A stretch of 53,614 nt of DNA from Alectoria sarmentosa (GCA_009733775.1 WOGZ01000232.1:1-53614), one strand, 5' to 3'; positions 12,316-25,647 are shown, numbered from the stretch's first letter. Program-made: numbers and translations. The notes: a model not told the origin generated them from the letters alone.

Positions 12316-13537
12316 TTATCGTTTTTTAACGATTTTTATTAATAAGAGATTGTTTTTTAATATAAGAGAATATATAAATTAATATAAAATAATTATAATT
12401 GTGTTTACGATTTTTGCGATTATTGTTTTTTTCGTAATGCGAGACGCTTCGACGTGTTAAAATATATATATAAATCTTCGATTTTTTTTTAATCGTTTTT
12501 ATTGAATTTTTTAATCAAATATTTATTTATAAATCTTTTATTGTTATTTTTTTCGTGATTTATCTCGTTTTTTTATTCTCTGCGACGATTGCGTTTTTTA
12601 TTTCATTTTAAATGTTAATTTATACGATTTTTTTATTTACTCGAAATTCTTGATTGCGCTTTTAATATTTTCGAAATATTTTATTAATTTTCACGAAGCT
12701 TCGTAAAATAAAAAGTCTTTTTAATTAATAAAATATTTAATTTCATTATTGCGAATTCTTTTATTTAACATTTTATTGATTTTTCATTTTTTTTTATTAT
12801 TAATCAAGATTGTTTACGATTTTAAATTATTATTACGCGAATATTAAAACTTTAATAACAACATATAAAATATAAAATGAATTTTTCTATATTTAATAAA
12901 AAGATTTAATTTGTAAATTTACGTATTTTTTTTTTTAACATTTTAAAAAATTTAAATTGTTTATAATTACGTTTTTTTTTATTATAAAATGCGTATATTT
13001 AAATTTCGTAATAATATTTTATCTTTTTTTTAAAAGATTATGACACGATAATAATTATTATAATATTTTATTTATTATTTTGATACTCGCTTTTATTATT
13101 TTTTCAAATGCGATTTAATATTTCGTAATTATTTTATTCGCTTTATAATAAATAATGCTTTTTCTTTAAAAAATCTTGTTTTTAAAAACACTTTTTAAAT
13201 TTGTTATGTATTTTATTAATAATTTTTACGAGATTTTATTAATTTTTACGTGTATATTATTATTATATATAAACGCAATTATTAATAAAATTTTAAATTA
13301 ATTGTTTTATTTATAATTATAATAAACTCATAAATAATGTTTAAAAATTTGCTTTTGTTTTTTAATTTGATTATTTGTTTAAAAATAAAACGTAATATTA
13401 AGTTTACGCTTCGCATTTAAATATTAATATAACGTTATTAAAAACTTGTTTATAAATAATAAGTTTCGAATTGAAATTAAATTTCGCATTATATTTTACA
13501 ATAATACGAATTTTCGTTATATAATATTAATAAATTT

Positions 13538-15506
13538 TTAAATTTTTAAATTTTTTATAATTGTTATATACGTTACGTATTTCGTTAATTTATTTATTAA
13601 AATTAAGATAAAATCGTAAATTTTATTAATATATAAATTTTTCGCAAAGAATAAATTTATGATAAAATTTAATATTATAATATAAAATAAATTCGCGTTA
13701 TTTAACGATATTAATATTAATTTATTATAAAATTTATAATAATAAATTCGCATTTTTTAATAATCGAGATAAATGCGAATATAATTTATTATATTATTTA
13801 TTATATTTATTTAATAATATTTAAATTTAATAGTGTTTAATATTAAAATCATTATATTTTATATAAAAAATTTCTTTTTTTATAATAAAATCGTTAAAAA
13901 TATAAATTGCGAGATTATAACGTAATAATTTATTTTTATCGATTTTTTATTTCGAAAGCTTATTTTATTTAATAACGTATTTTTAACGTTATTTTTTATT
14001 CGTGATAAAAACGTTTTTGCGTTATAATTTGAATAATTATGCGATTATCGATTCTCGCAATTTTAAATAGAATTTTTTCGATTTTAAAATTTAATAAATT
14101 AAAAATCGAGATAATATCGTAACATTTAAAATACGTATTCGTTTATCGAGCATTTTTTTATTTAAATTTATAATTTAGATTTTTTAATAATAATATTATT
14201 TAATTACTTCGTTAATATTACGAATTTAATTATAATAAATACGTTATTACGTTTTTATAAATTAAATTAATATTTTTAATTATAAAGTTTATTTTATAAG
14301 ATAAAAAAGAAATTATTATTATTATTTTTATTATTATTCGATTTAATAATATCAAATTTTTTTAACGACGTATTCGTAAAATTGAATTTATTTTTACGAT
14401 GTTTAATTATAAAGTTAAATGTAATTAATTTTCAAATTTAACGAATCTATTTCGCATTAAGCTTTTTTATTATTATAAAATAACATAAATTATTATAATT
14501 TAAAATTATATAAATGAGATGCTTGTCTTTTTATAAATAATATTTTCAATTTTTGAAATATAATATAATCGCATATAGTTTTTTATTATATATATTTTAA
14601 TGAAATTTAATTATTTTAAATTTATAATTGAAAAACGTAATAAAATGTTATTATTCGTCTTTCTTTAATTAAATAAATATATCGTTTACATTTATTTTAA
14701 AAGCATCGATTTTCATAATAAGCGATATTTTTTAATTATAATATTTTAAAATAAATGTTATAATAAATATTCGTTCAAAAATCTTAAAAGCTTCGCGTGT
14801 TTTTTTAATAAATATAAAAGATAATTTAATTTCGCTTTTCTTTACTTCTCGCGTGATATTAATTAAAAATGTAATTATTTACGATTTTTTTTTACGAATC
14901 GACGATAAAAGTTTGCGAATTTTAAAAAGATCAATATATTTTTAATAAACTTTAATTTTAATTATTTAATAATGATTTCAATGCGCGTTAACTTTATTTA
15001 AATGTTATATTATTTTATAATAAATTTTAAAAGATAATCTCATTATGATTAAAAGCGCATTTCGATAATTTCGTATAAAGTCGATGTTTTAATAACGCGC
15101 GTAATATCGTTCGCACGTGTTTTTAATGCAAATTTTTCGTTTCAAAATAAATTAATATGTTATTTAAATATATTATATAAAAGACGTCGATATACGATTT
15201 AAATGTTTTATTTATATATATTTGAAAAATTGCGAGAGTATTTGCGAGATTGAAAAACATTATTTGATATTTAAATTAATTATAAGAAGTTCGAAAAGCG
15301 ATTTTTCATTTATTATTTTTTCAAATTCGTATTTTATAATACGCATTGCGAATATTAATCTTGATAAAATGCTTTACATATATAAATCTTCTTAAAATTT
15401 TTAAAAGTAACGATAATGAATAATTATTCTTAATAATTATTTTATTAAGTTTTTTATAATCAATATATAATCGTAATAAATTATTTATTTTTTTAATAAA
15501 TAGCAT
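13538..15506 (-). pseudogene. Ty3/gypsy pol remnant (RT to integrase) of the inner element
   Basis: Minus strand. 15506-15321 reads LFIKKINNLLRLYIDYKKLN, IIKNNYSLSLL and INIRNAYYKIRI. These match gypsy RT motifs ILFVKKxxGxLRLCVDYRxLN, IKNRYPLP and LDLRxAYxxIRI. 13753-13538 reads YDFILILINKLTKYVTYI and an upstream IILNFIINL, matching integrase core motifs (TLDFITGLP, YDSILVIVDRLTKYA) with Asp codons turned to Asn. Stops interrupt everything between. Confidence 0.88.
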
Positions 15507-16341
15507 CGACGAGTTAATTTAATTGTTTAAAAATCGAATTCATTTTTTTTAAACGTATTATTTAAATAATCTTTTATCGCTGCGAGTTTATTATATAATA
15601 TATTATAAATCGAATCGCTTTTAAATAATTTATAATATTATAAATTTATAAAATGTTCGATTTAATCGTGCGTGTTGAAATTATCAAATAATTCTTTTAA
15701 AAAGATTTTTAATAAATTTTCAAATTATTTAAACACGTTAAAATCGTTTAATTGCGTAATATTATATTATATAATTTTATTACAATTATTTTTATTATTT
15801 TCAAATAAGATTTAATATAAAAATGCGATATATATTTATTTTATATTATATATAATTATTGCATTAATTAGCGACGCAAATAAGTTTATATTTATTATTA
15901 CGATATTTGTTTACTTTTTATAATTTATAAAAAAATCGCGATAAATTCAAGATTGCTCGCGTTAATGAATATTAAAATCGATATTATAAATTTAAAAAAA
16001 ATTAAAAATAAGATCGTATTCTCGCATGTTTACGATATACGTTTTTAAGATTTACTTTTACTTTTTATCTCGATTATTTATGAAATTAAATATTAAATTA
16101 TGCATTTTATATAAAAATATGCGATAATTATTAATAACACGTAATATTGTTAACATATATTTAAATTTAAAAATTTGCGTTTTTTTAATAAAAGATTATA
16201 ATATAAAGATTTTCTTATTATCGATATTTATTAAAATAATTATTTCACGTTTGTTATTTGACGTGATAACTTCGTTTTTTAATATTAAAAAGCGAAATCG
16301 TTATTTAATAAATAACGTATTTAATATTATAACGATAAATA

Positions 16342-16593
16342 TCAAATTTTATCTTTTTTTTTATTAAAAGTTCGATTGCGTGTTTCGTTACTCGCAATAT
16401 AATTTGAATAATTAAATAATTTTTTAAAATATCTTTTTATTGATAATTTTAATAAAAAAAGATCTTCGTTTAATTTTGACATCATTATCTTCGAGTTTAT
16501 TTCGCATAAATTTTCGATTTTGCGATATCGAAAAAATCGAATTTTTTTTTTAATTTTTTTGATTTTTAATATATTATTTTTAAAACTTCGCAT
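16342..16593 (-). pseudogene. Possible gag/pol N-terminal remnant of the inner element
   Basis: An 83-codon Lys-rich minus-strand frame lies 5' of the RT remnant in element orientation. The position suits gag or protease, but no motif (zinc knuckle or DTG) is readable. Confidence 0.3.
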
Positions 16594-17611
16594 ATTAATT
16601 ATTATTTTTCTAATAATTTATTTTATCATTAAGACGAATTTTATTTAAAATAAATAACTTTTTTGTTTTTCGCAATCTTTGTTCGATATTTTGATATTAT
16701 TATAATAATATAATATAAATAATAAATTAAATTATATTCTTTATTATTTAAAAAAAAAAATTCTTTATCGTTTTATCTCGTAAAGTTTTTATGCGTTTTA
16801 TATTAATTATATAACGATTTCATTACGATTATAATATAATAAAATAATTATTAAAATTTGCGATTAATTAATCATCTTTTATAATAATCTTAATTAATTA
16901 ACGATCGATATCGTGAAATTTAATAATTAAATTACAAATTTAATTTAAACATTACTTTTTATATTCGTTTTAAATAAATTCGTTAATATTACGTAATATA
17001 ACATCTCGTGCATTTTTTAAAATTTGTTTTTTAACATCGATTAAAAAAGCAAAAGATTAATAAATCTTTTCTTTATTTATTCGAAAATCGATGCGAGATA
17101 TCGAAGCGATATAATTTTCATAATTTCGAAGAAATATAATCATCGAATTATAATTATTAAAATGTTACGTGTTAAAAACTTTAATAATGTTAATTTTTTT
17201 GCGATTTAATTCGCGATAATAATTATTATTATATTCGCGACGATGTTTTTATACGTTTTACATTTCGATTAATTTAAGTTTTTCGATAATTAAATACTTT
17301 TCAACATTAAGTTTCAAAAATCGAAAACGTTAAATTTAAATTAAATTTATAAAATGAGAATTTTCGTTAATAAATAAAAAAGTATCAAATGCGATATTTT
17401 AACGATTATCGTTTCGATTAATAATGTTATTAAAATTCGTATCGATATTAAAATTAATATTATAATCGCTTTATTGCGAAGCAAGCGTGTTTTAACGAAA
17501 ATCGTTTATTTATTTAAAACGTCGTCGATAATTCGTAATAAAACGTTTTTGTTTTATAAGTTAATAAAATCGACTCGCGAATTATTTATTATAATTAATT
17601 AAACAATTTCG

Positions 17612-17918
17612 TGCAAACGAAGCTATTAAAATTATAAAATAATAAAAAGTTTTTTTAATAAAGCTACGTAGCAGCTAGATAATTGTTAAATAATTATAAA
17701 ATTTATAAACGTAATAACGAGTTTCAATCGATAAGTTATTAAATAAATTAATAATTAAAGAAAAAAAAAGAAAAAAGAGAAATTGCGAATATTTAAGACT
17801 TTTATTAAATATATTAAAAACGCATCTTAATTGCGTAGCACGCAATTTAATAAGCGATTTAAACGAATTTTATTAAATCGCTTTAAGTATTCTCGCTCTT
17901 ATAATCATTTCTTTTTCA
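17612..17918 (-). repeat. Inner element LTR (5' LTR)
   Basis: Partner of 10558-10865. Differences are mainly transitions, for example TACGTAGCAGCTAGATAAT against TACGTAGTAATTAAATAAT. It ends near TTTTCA. Confidence 0.8.
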
Positions 17919-19843
17919 AAAATTTTATTAATTTTAAGCATCTTAATTGAGAAAGCTTCGATTAATAATTAATTAAATTCATCGATAAACGAAATCGAAT
18001 TATTATAAAACTTTAAAAGTTCAAACTTTAAACGTGAATTTTATTTGAAATTAATAAAAAAAAGATTAAATTCAATGATTTTTAATGCGTGATCATTAAT
18101 AATAAATTTTATAAAAGATAATTATTAAATTCAATCGTTTTATAAAAACGCAACGTAAATTCGAAGATATTATTTCAAAATAATATTAACTTATTTCGTT
18201 TAATCGTTAATTTTAAAATAAAAAACGATAAAAAAACGTGTTTAAATATCAACGAATTAATATAATTCGAATCAAAAATTTGATTCAAATTGAGTTTTTC
18301 GATCGAAAATAATGAAAATTGAAAATTCGAAATCTTTTTAAATTTAAAAATAAAATACACGAACGATTAATAAGACATTTATTTTATTTATGAAAATACA
18401 TTTTATTATTTTAAATAAACGATTTATTATTACGAGAATATTAATATATTATCGTTCGAAATAATTTTTGCTATTAAATAAAACGATAATAAAATTTATT
18501 AAAATCTTCGCTCATCGTCGATCGAATATTTTCAAAAATTTAAATAATTTATTATATTTATTTTAAGAGATTTTTGATTGAAAATAATTATAATAATTTC
18601 GAATAAAACGTTTAATATCGTTTAAAAGATCGAATTATTAATAAATGCGATAAACAATTTCGTATTATTTCGTTGTCTCGAAATGTTTTATGCTCAAAAA
18701 ATCGTAAATGAAAAAATATATATAAGACGTAAATCATTATTATCGAAAACGAGAAATTTATTTTTTTGAAAATAAATGCGTTTACTTAATTTTTTTAATT
18801 TAATAAAAAGAATTCCTTTTAATTTGCGAGCGTTTATTTATAAAATTTCGAATTTTTTTAAAATTCATTTATCGTTTTAATAAACTTATTTGAGCGCAAT
18901 CTTTAAAATTGTAATTCGATTAATTTCGTTTTTAAATTTTGATTTCTCATCGTCGAGCGTATTTTTCGAAATGATTTAATTAATTTTAAAAACATTAATA
19001 AAAATGAGAAAAATGAATTTAAATTTGAAAATCCTTTTTAAAGATTTAAAACTTTAAATGTTCAAATTCTTCAATTTCAAAATGAATAATTATTAATATT
19101 AACGTTAATAATCTTTTTCGTTTTTAAAAAGATTTTTAAATTTACGAATTAAAACCTTTACGCGTCGATTCAAATTCTTAAATTTATAAATAATTTTAAA
19201 ATTGAATTTAAAAAAAAATTTAAATTAACGCGCTTGACGACGATTGAGAAGTTTAATAATTATAAAATATTCGAAATTTTTATAATCGAAAAGAATAATA
19301 ACGAAATGTTCGATGTTTTTTAATTCGAATCGTTATAATTTAAATGCGCGAATAATAATTAAAAGTTTTTTATTATAAATTTCATGATTGCATTTCGCGA
19401 AAAACATTTTAATTGAAAAATAAACGATTAATTTAAAGATTTCTTTTCTATTATATTAAAATATAACGTTTACGATTATATAATTTAAAATATTCGTTTT
19501 TATCACGATTTACTTTTTCGAATCAAAATATAATATAATAAATATCGAAATGAAAACGATTTTAAGATCATTAAAAACTTTTTAACATTTCGAAATTTAT
19601 TTGAAAAAATGATTTTTCTTAATTAATTGAATTAAAATTTTTATAAATTTAAAAAAGTTTCGAATAAAACGTCGATAAAAATTAACAAAATTTAAGTTTT
19701 TTTAAACGTTTTTAATTTTTTTAAATGTGAATTAATCGAATATAATAAATTTTTTTTTTTTTTATTTAAACATCTTTGATAATGATAATCAAATCGAAAT
19801 ATTTAATTTCAATTACATTAAATAAGTATTTTTGCACGTCGAT

Positions 19844-20563
19844 TTAAAATTTCATTTCTCGAAGACGTGTTAAAATAAAACGTATACGTTTAATATACTT
19901 CTTTTTACTTTCATTATAAATTAAAATGTTGTTAATATAAATAATATAAAAATAATCAAAATATTCGTGTAACACATTATTAATATAATTTTGAAAAATG
20001 AAAAAAATATCGCATAATTCGAAATTTATAATCAAAAATTTATAAAAATTATATTAAATACGAAAGACAATTTTTTATTTTTCATTTTCGATTATTCGTA
20101 ATTTATTAAACGTTATTATAATGTTTAAAATTATATAAACTTTTATTCGATAAATGCGCGAAAGAATTTCTTGAATTAAAAATAACGAATATCGATTTTT
20201 AATGATAATAACGTTAAAAGCGCGATAATTTATATAAAAACGAAGTTTTTTATTAAATTTTCGCGCAAAAGAAATGAATAACGTTGTTAAAAAAAAGTTT
20301 AAATGAATAAATTTTTTAATAAAACTATTATCGAAATATCTCTTTAATATTTTAAATTCATTTTAAAATATATCGTATATAAAATTAAAGCTTGATTTTT
20401 TATTAAATATTAATAAAATTTTATAATCGTTAAAACGATGAAAAAGTTTTTTTTTCAACTTTCGCATAAAAAAAATATTGAAAAAATCGTGATATTTTGA
20501 AAATACGATGATAAAAAGATTTAAATAAATTTTTTTATTTAAAGTCTTTTCGATATCGTGCAT
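19844..20563 (-). pseudogene. Ty3/gypsy pol remnant (reverse transcriptase) of the outer element
   Basis: Two open pieces read on the minus strand. The first (20563-20363) contains KYHDFFNIF and FHRFNDYKI, which correspond to the gypsy protease-RT linker pattern (EYHDFxDVF, HRPYDHKI). The second (20035-19844) contains FELCDIFFIFQNYINNVL and YINNILIY, which correspond to PFGLxNAPATFQ and the catalytic YxDDILIY. The Asp pair reads Asn-Asn, which is what G-to-A change does to GAT codons. RNase H and integrase should follow towards 17960 but are too mutated for me to read. Confidence 0.85.
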
Positions 20564-22127
20564 ATTTATTATAAAAGATTAAGTTTAAAATTTTTTAACA
20601 AATTGAGCAAAGAAGACGACGTTAATTATATAAATTTCTAAAATTTTTAACATTAATATTTCTTGAATACGATTATAAAAAGATTTTTAAATTTTCAAAG
20701 GATGATTTTAAAAACTTTCGTTTTAGGATTTTTTAAATACTTGATTCGACGTCGTTTTATTTTACGTCGTAAATCTTTTTTTTTCGAAAAAAAATCTTTT
20801 TTAAAAATTAAAACGTTGAAAATAATAAATATAAAAAAAATTTAATAAGATCTTTTAAAAATATCATCGAAATTAATTTTTCATTCTCGAATTTCGATTA
20901 ATAAATTAATGTGTTTTCTTTAAAAAAGAATTAAATCGAAACGTAATATTTTTTCATTCAATTTAATTCTATAATCACATCGAAATTTGAAAAAATAATA
21001 ATAAAAAACATAATTATCGCGAGTGATTTAAAGTGTTTCAATATTTGAAATGAAATTATTGTAAAATGAATTATAAATTCAAATTAAATAAATTAATTAT
21101 CGAATTTTTAAAAATCTCGAAAGATTTTAAATGAAATTAAAAGAATTTTATTCATTTGCGTATAAAAATAATTAATGAAAATTTCAACATTAACATCGAT
21201 ATCAAACAAATTTTTAATTAAATATAAAATGTGAATTAAATTAAGAATATATATGTGAGCAAAATGTTTTTCGAAATCAAATTTTAATTGTTTAATATGA
21301 GATGTTAATAATATTATTAAAATTCATTTTATACGTTTTTAAACGCGATTATGTTCAAAGATTACGCATTTTTTAAATCGAAAATGTTTAAAATTATAAA
21401 GAAAACGTTTATCGAACGAAATAAAATTTTGCGTTTTTTAACGATTTTTTTAAAAAATAATTAACGATAATGTGATTTATGCAATCGTCGTAAAAATAAA
21501 GATTATTATCACGACGATATTTTCATTTCGCTTTATTAATAAAATCGCGAAAATTAATAAAATAAAAAACTTGATCGATAATAAACAAATTTATAATTGT
21601 ATTATCATCGTTAATGTTACGATTAATTGAAATGTTAATAAAAATTGATATAATAATAATGTTATTAAGACGTAATTTTTTTAAAACGTAAAAGATTATT
21701 TATTAATAAAGTTTTTTAAATTTTGCGAAAAAAAGCGAGTTTGCATTAATTAAAATAAAAAAAAATCGAAATTCGCTATTAATTTTTTTTTGAAAACAAA
21801 ACATTAATTAATTTCATTAAATTGAATATTATAAATGTATATTTCGAAATCGATTTAATAATAATAAAAGAAATAATTCGTTTATTTGAATTTTTAAATA
21901 TAACGTTAAATAATCGCCTTTCGATCGAGATCGTCAAAAATTAATTTTATATATTTATAAAATTAAATTAAAATGCGAATGATAATTTTAGTATTAAATT
22001 CACTGAGAGAAAGAATTCGCTTAATAATTTTTTTTTAAACGTTTCACGACATAAATAAGACGTTTATTTTCGATAAAATATTAATTTGCATTATCGTAAA
22101 ATTTGACTTTAAAAACGTAAAAAAATG

Positions 22128-22151
22128 TTTTTTTTTTTTTTTTTTTTTTTT
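22128..22151. repeat. 24-bp poly-T tract
   Basis: Twenty-four consecutive T bases within the 5' (gag-side) part of the outer element, read on the plus strand. Confidence 0.95.
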
Positions 22152-22704
22152 CGTATAATTTAAAATTGAGAATTTTTAAAAATCATTTAAAAATATCGAA
22201 GAAATTGAAATTATTAAAGATAAAACATAATTTAAAGCGAGAATTAAAAGATTTAAATGTGATTTATAATTTTTTAAAACGATATCGAATTTTCTCGAGT
22301 TTCGCTTATTCGCGTTTAATTCGAATTCGAATTTTATTTATTTTAAATTGCAAAACGCGTATTTAATTTTCATTTATTTTATTATTTTCAAATATTATAA
22401 ATTATGTATAAAGAAAAATGAAAATTTGTTCGAAATTGAATTTAACAATTTATTGAAATTTTTTCATATTTTTAAAAATCGATTTGACATTAAATAAAAC
22501 ATTTCTAATTAAGATTTTTTCGATGTTTATAAAATTAATAAAATAAATCATTGAATTTAATTAAAAATGCGCTAACAAAGACGTTTAAAAGACTTTTAAA
22601 TATATTCGTTATTATTAATAATGTTTCGAAAATGTTAAAAATATTAAAATATTAAAAATATTATTAATTAAAAAAATAATAATAACAAAAATAAACGTTT
22701 ATAA

Positions 22705-23006
22705 TATCACGAATGAAAATTTTAATAATATTGTTATTAAAATAATATTTAATAATTATAAATTGAATATATTATATAAAACGAACGCAAAAAAAATTAA
22801 AAAATTTTTTTTTTGTGCGTTTAAATATTTTTTATAATTCGAACGTTAAATCGAATATAATTAACGCGATATTTAATTAAATAAAATAAAACGTATTTAA
22901 TCGTTTCAAATTAAGTTTTAAATAATTTAAATGAAAATGACATTCAAATAATTGAGATGAATATAACTTGAATTTTTTAATAAAAACGTGTTTTCGAATC
23001 GTAATA
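22705..23006 (-). repeat. Outer element LTR (5' LTR by pol orientation)
   Basis: The 302-bp partner of 7184-7487. Its ends read TATCACGA...TCGTAATA, which are the TG...CA ends after G-to-A and C-to-T change. The following bases are ATTAA, matching the other flank. No tRNA primer-binding site was recognisable next to it. Confidence 0.85.
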
Positions 23007-23769
23007 ATTAAAAAAGCTTATTAATTAATTAAACGTAATTATTAAAAAATAATTAAAAAAGCTCGCTATTTAACGATTTAAAATCATTTAATATCTTTAT
23101 TTAATAAAAATAGATTTAAAAAAACTTATTTTGTTATTGCATTATTATTATCGAGAATTTTCGCGACTATCTTCGCGCGAAGCTTACCTAATCGAGTTAG
23201 CGTCTTAATATTAATTAATTAAATTAAAAAGTGTATACGTTTAATAAATATAAAAATATACGCTTATTAAATAAAAAATATACGCGTATTGCGAGCTTTA
23301 TTATATAATGTTATTAATTATTTCGTAAATTGTAAATAAAAAAAACGTAAACAAATAAAACATATTTATATATTATTTACGTAAATAAATATTATAACGT
23401 CTTTTTAACGTCGTTTTATATATTAATAATAAAGCATTAAATTTACATTAACGTTAATAATAATTTTAATTTTTAACGAATATAAAACTTTAAAAGAAAC
23501 ATCGTCATCGATAGCATCGCCTTTATTAATTTTATTATTCTATTATTTCACATCGTCGATTATAATTTAATTGTCGTTAATTTATATTTTAATTAATGAA
23601 CGTGTTAAATCGTTACTTAAAAAATATAAAGAAAATAATTCGACGTGCAAAGATTTTATATATATCTTTTATAACTTACGATCGTTATAAATTATAATTA
23701 ACGAATAATGTGATATAATGTAAAAATAAAAATGATAAAAATGATTCAATGATGATAAAATGATTCGAT

Positions 23770-24076
23770 AAAGCAGCGAAGGGGAAGAAAACATCCTGAG
23801 CGGGGCGGAAGAATAATTATCCCGATCACATGACTGGTAAATTGGTAAATAAAACATTTTTACTTACTTACTTACCGTAAGTAAGTAAGTAAGTAAGTAA
23901 AAATTTCGTAACTAGTTTAACAGCACTGCTGTTATATACCTCGGAAGCTGGATAGCCTAAATCGTGGACACTTCCAGAATGCATCTAAAAGCCAGTCTCT
24001 CGTAGTGGTCTTGGAGATGCTTGCTAAGGTGGAGGGCTTTGCTTAATCTTTATGACATGTCGTCGAGTATCTCAAC
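23770..24076. other. 5' flank of the CHM7-like gene
   Basis: Holds the inverted tetranucleotide repeat (23857-23903), a small hairpin AACAGCA-C-TGCTGTT (23919-23933) and presumably the promoter and 5' UTR. No core promoter motif was recognised. Confidence 0.5.
23857..23903. repeat. Inverted tetranucleotide repeat at the island edge
   Basis: (TTAC)4 at 23860-23875, one C, then (GTAA)6 at 23877-23900, flanked by TTT and AAA. The two runs are reverse complements and could form a long hairpin. The tract lies about 90 bp inside the transition from AT-rich to balanced DNA. Confidence 0.9.
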
Positions 24077-24084
24077 ATGAGTGA
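24052..24084 (+). promoter_or_regulatory. Two overlapping upstream ORFs at the CHM7-like start
   Basis: Upstream ATGs at 24052 (10 codons, stop at 24082-24084) and 24057 (7 codons, stop TGA at 24078-24080) both overlap the main ATG at 24077. The second forms an ATGA overlap. They matter only if transcription starts upstream of 24052, which the sequence cannot show. Confidence 0.45.
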
Positions 24085-25647
24085 ACTTCTGAATCTCATC
24101 ATAGGCCAGGGAGAGCATTTCCGGAGGTCAGATAGTCGGCTAGGGAAGAGGATAGGCATGTATTTATGCTGACCTCTGGTGTAGAGCACGTTTACCGTCA
24201 CTATACTCAGATTTTACCCTCCAACGCTATTCTAATCCAGACGGATTTGCAGCAAACACGGCTGCATGGATAGACGCGCTAACCAAAGCTGCCCGGGCTG
24301 GCTTGCTACCCTCCGATGGCGCAGATCGTGACACGTTGTCATTGAGGACCGGAGAAAATCTTCTAAGATCTTTGGAGACCAAGGAATGGGGAAGACCGTT
24401 GGCCCTCAGGACTGTCATAGTAGGTAATACACGTCTTCAGTCACAATTTTTCATTGGCAATACCTAAATATACGATCGACAGGATGAAGCGGTTTCACAG
24501 CAGAACATGATTCCCTACCAAGAATTTGTTGCGGCTCGAAAGTCCATACACAGCCGTAATTGGACCGTTCAACCATGGTGGCTTTTTACTTGGGGACTTA
24601 AGCAACTTCGGCTTTTGAATTCGTCTACAGGAGCAGGACCATTGCCACTAGCGAGCTTTGTCATACTCCCAAACGTTGAAGTATGTGGCAAGTACAATGA
24701 TGTGGAACCTTTGCTTACCCATTGGTACAGGAAGCCGCGAGTATGATACTCAGCCAGATGGGGAGCCATAGAAATCAGATAGATCGCATATACCCAATGT
24801 CCATGTTCAGTACGGAGGCGGGAAGAATTCTAAAATCACAAAACGGATTGACCAAGAGTGATCTCCACCTCATTCTCACATATTTGGCCCGAGATAAATC
24901 AGAGATCGTCTATGATGCTGAGGTAAGTTATTCACATTCGAATATCGTGCAATCTAAAGTAGCTATTAGACCGTCAAGTTCAAGGCCGTGGGCGAGACGT
25001 CATCCACGTTATCGATTCAGGATAAGACAACAGCTTCCTTAAAAATGCTCATCGCCGATCTCAGCACGCAAGTTGCCATGCTTACGACGCGCATCTCGAC
25101 TCTATCAGAAAGTGCGCAGAAGGCGATCAATAATAAGAACCGAACGTCTGCGTTGGCTGCGCTTCGATCTAAAAAACTGAGCGAAACGACCCTGACGGGG
25201 AGATCAGAGACACTAGCGCAATTGGAAAAAGTCTATGGCAAGATCGAACAAGCAGCAGATCAGGTCGCCATTATTCGTGTCATGGAAGCCAGTACAGGGG
25301 TTCTTCGTAATCTGCATGCACAAGTAGGCGGCATTGACAGGGTGGAGGATATCATCGAAGGTTTGAGAGATGAAATGGGCAAGGTCGATGAAATTGGTGG
25401 CGCAATCGAGGCGGGCCCTCAAGGGGACAGCGTCATCGATGAAAGTGCCGTGGATGAAGAGCTTGAAAGCTTGGAAAGACAATATAGTATAAGAGACGAA
25501 GAGAAGGGAGCGCGCCAGACGCAGGAAAGGCTCGCCAGTATTACCAAGGACAAGGAAACTCAGCAAGAACACAAAGACGACCCTCAGGAGCTGTCGTCTG
25601 ACGATAGAGCTCCAGATCCTCCAATAGAAGAGGTTATCGGCGGTTAA
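24077..25647 (+). CDS. chm7: ESCRT-III related Snf7-family protein, CHMP7/Chm7-like
   Basis: Five exons (24077-24126, 24185-24419, 24483-24680, 24731-24922, 24970-25647) separated by introns of 47-63 nt give 450 residues. The N-terminal half begins MSELLNLIIGQGEHFRR. It contains LPSLYSDF, NPDGFAANTAAW and WGRPLAL, a pattern seen in fungal CHMP7-type proteins whose N-terminus folds as winged helices. The C-terminal half (about 243-390) is the Snf7 coiled-coil core, with LNKNRTSALAAL-like, LETVYGKI-like and VMEASTGVLRNLHAQVGGID segments, then an acidic helix ending EELESLERQ. Known role of the family: recruiting ESCRT-III to the inner nuclear membrane for nuclear-envelope sealing and pore quality control. 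The start was chosen for the family-like N-terminus and the A at -3. It is convergent with RAD18. Confidence 0.88.

Larger units (their letters stand above)
10558..17918 (-). mobile_element. Inner Ty3/gypsy LTR retrotransposon, nested and RIP-mutated
   Basis: Direct repeats (core 10606-10865 and 17659-17918) flank minus-strand gypsy RT (15506-15321) and integrase (13753-13538) remnants in the order RT then IN. The element is about 7.4 kb and sits inside the outer element. No convincing 5-bp target duplication was found, so the exact ends are open. Confidence 0.82.
7184..23006 (-). mobile_element. Outer Ty3/gypsy LTR retrotransposon, RIP-mutated, with nested insertions
   Basis: Two direct repeats (7184-7487 and 22705-23006) bound the element. 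Flanking bases are ATTAA on both sides (7179-7183 and 23007-23011), a 5-bp target-site duplication. Pol remnants on the minus strand (19844-20563) give the orientation. The span is 15.8 kb because a second gypsy element and a 2.1 kb LTR-bounded element lie inside; without them about 6.3 kb remains, normal for one gypsy element. Confidence 0.85.
6160..23770. other. AT-rich RIP block, middle
   Basis: About 17.6 kb of mutated retrotransposon sequence. It is dominated by one outer LTR element (7184-23006) with two nested elements inside. Outside the outer element are a roughly 37-bp tandem duplication (about 6921-6997) and an unassigned AT-rich stretch (23012-23770). The latter has a perfect 12-bp palindrome CTTCGCGCGAAG at 23171-23182 and a short TATACG-containing repeat at about 23230-23290. 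No intact gene was seen. Confidence 0.88.

Noticed and set aside
10601..17923. 5-bp target duplication for the inner gypsy element
   Set aside because: Candidate flanks (TTTAA and AAAAT, or GAAAG and AAAAT) do not match, and the exact LTR ends remain uncertain.
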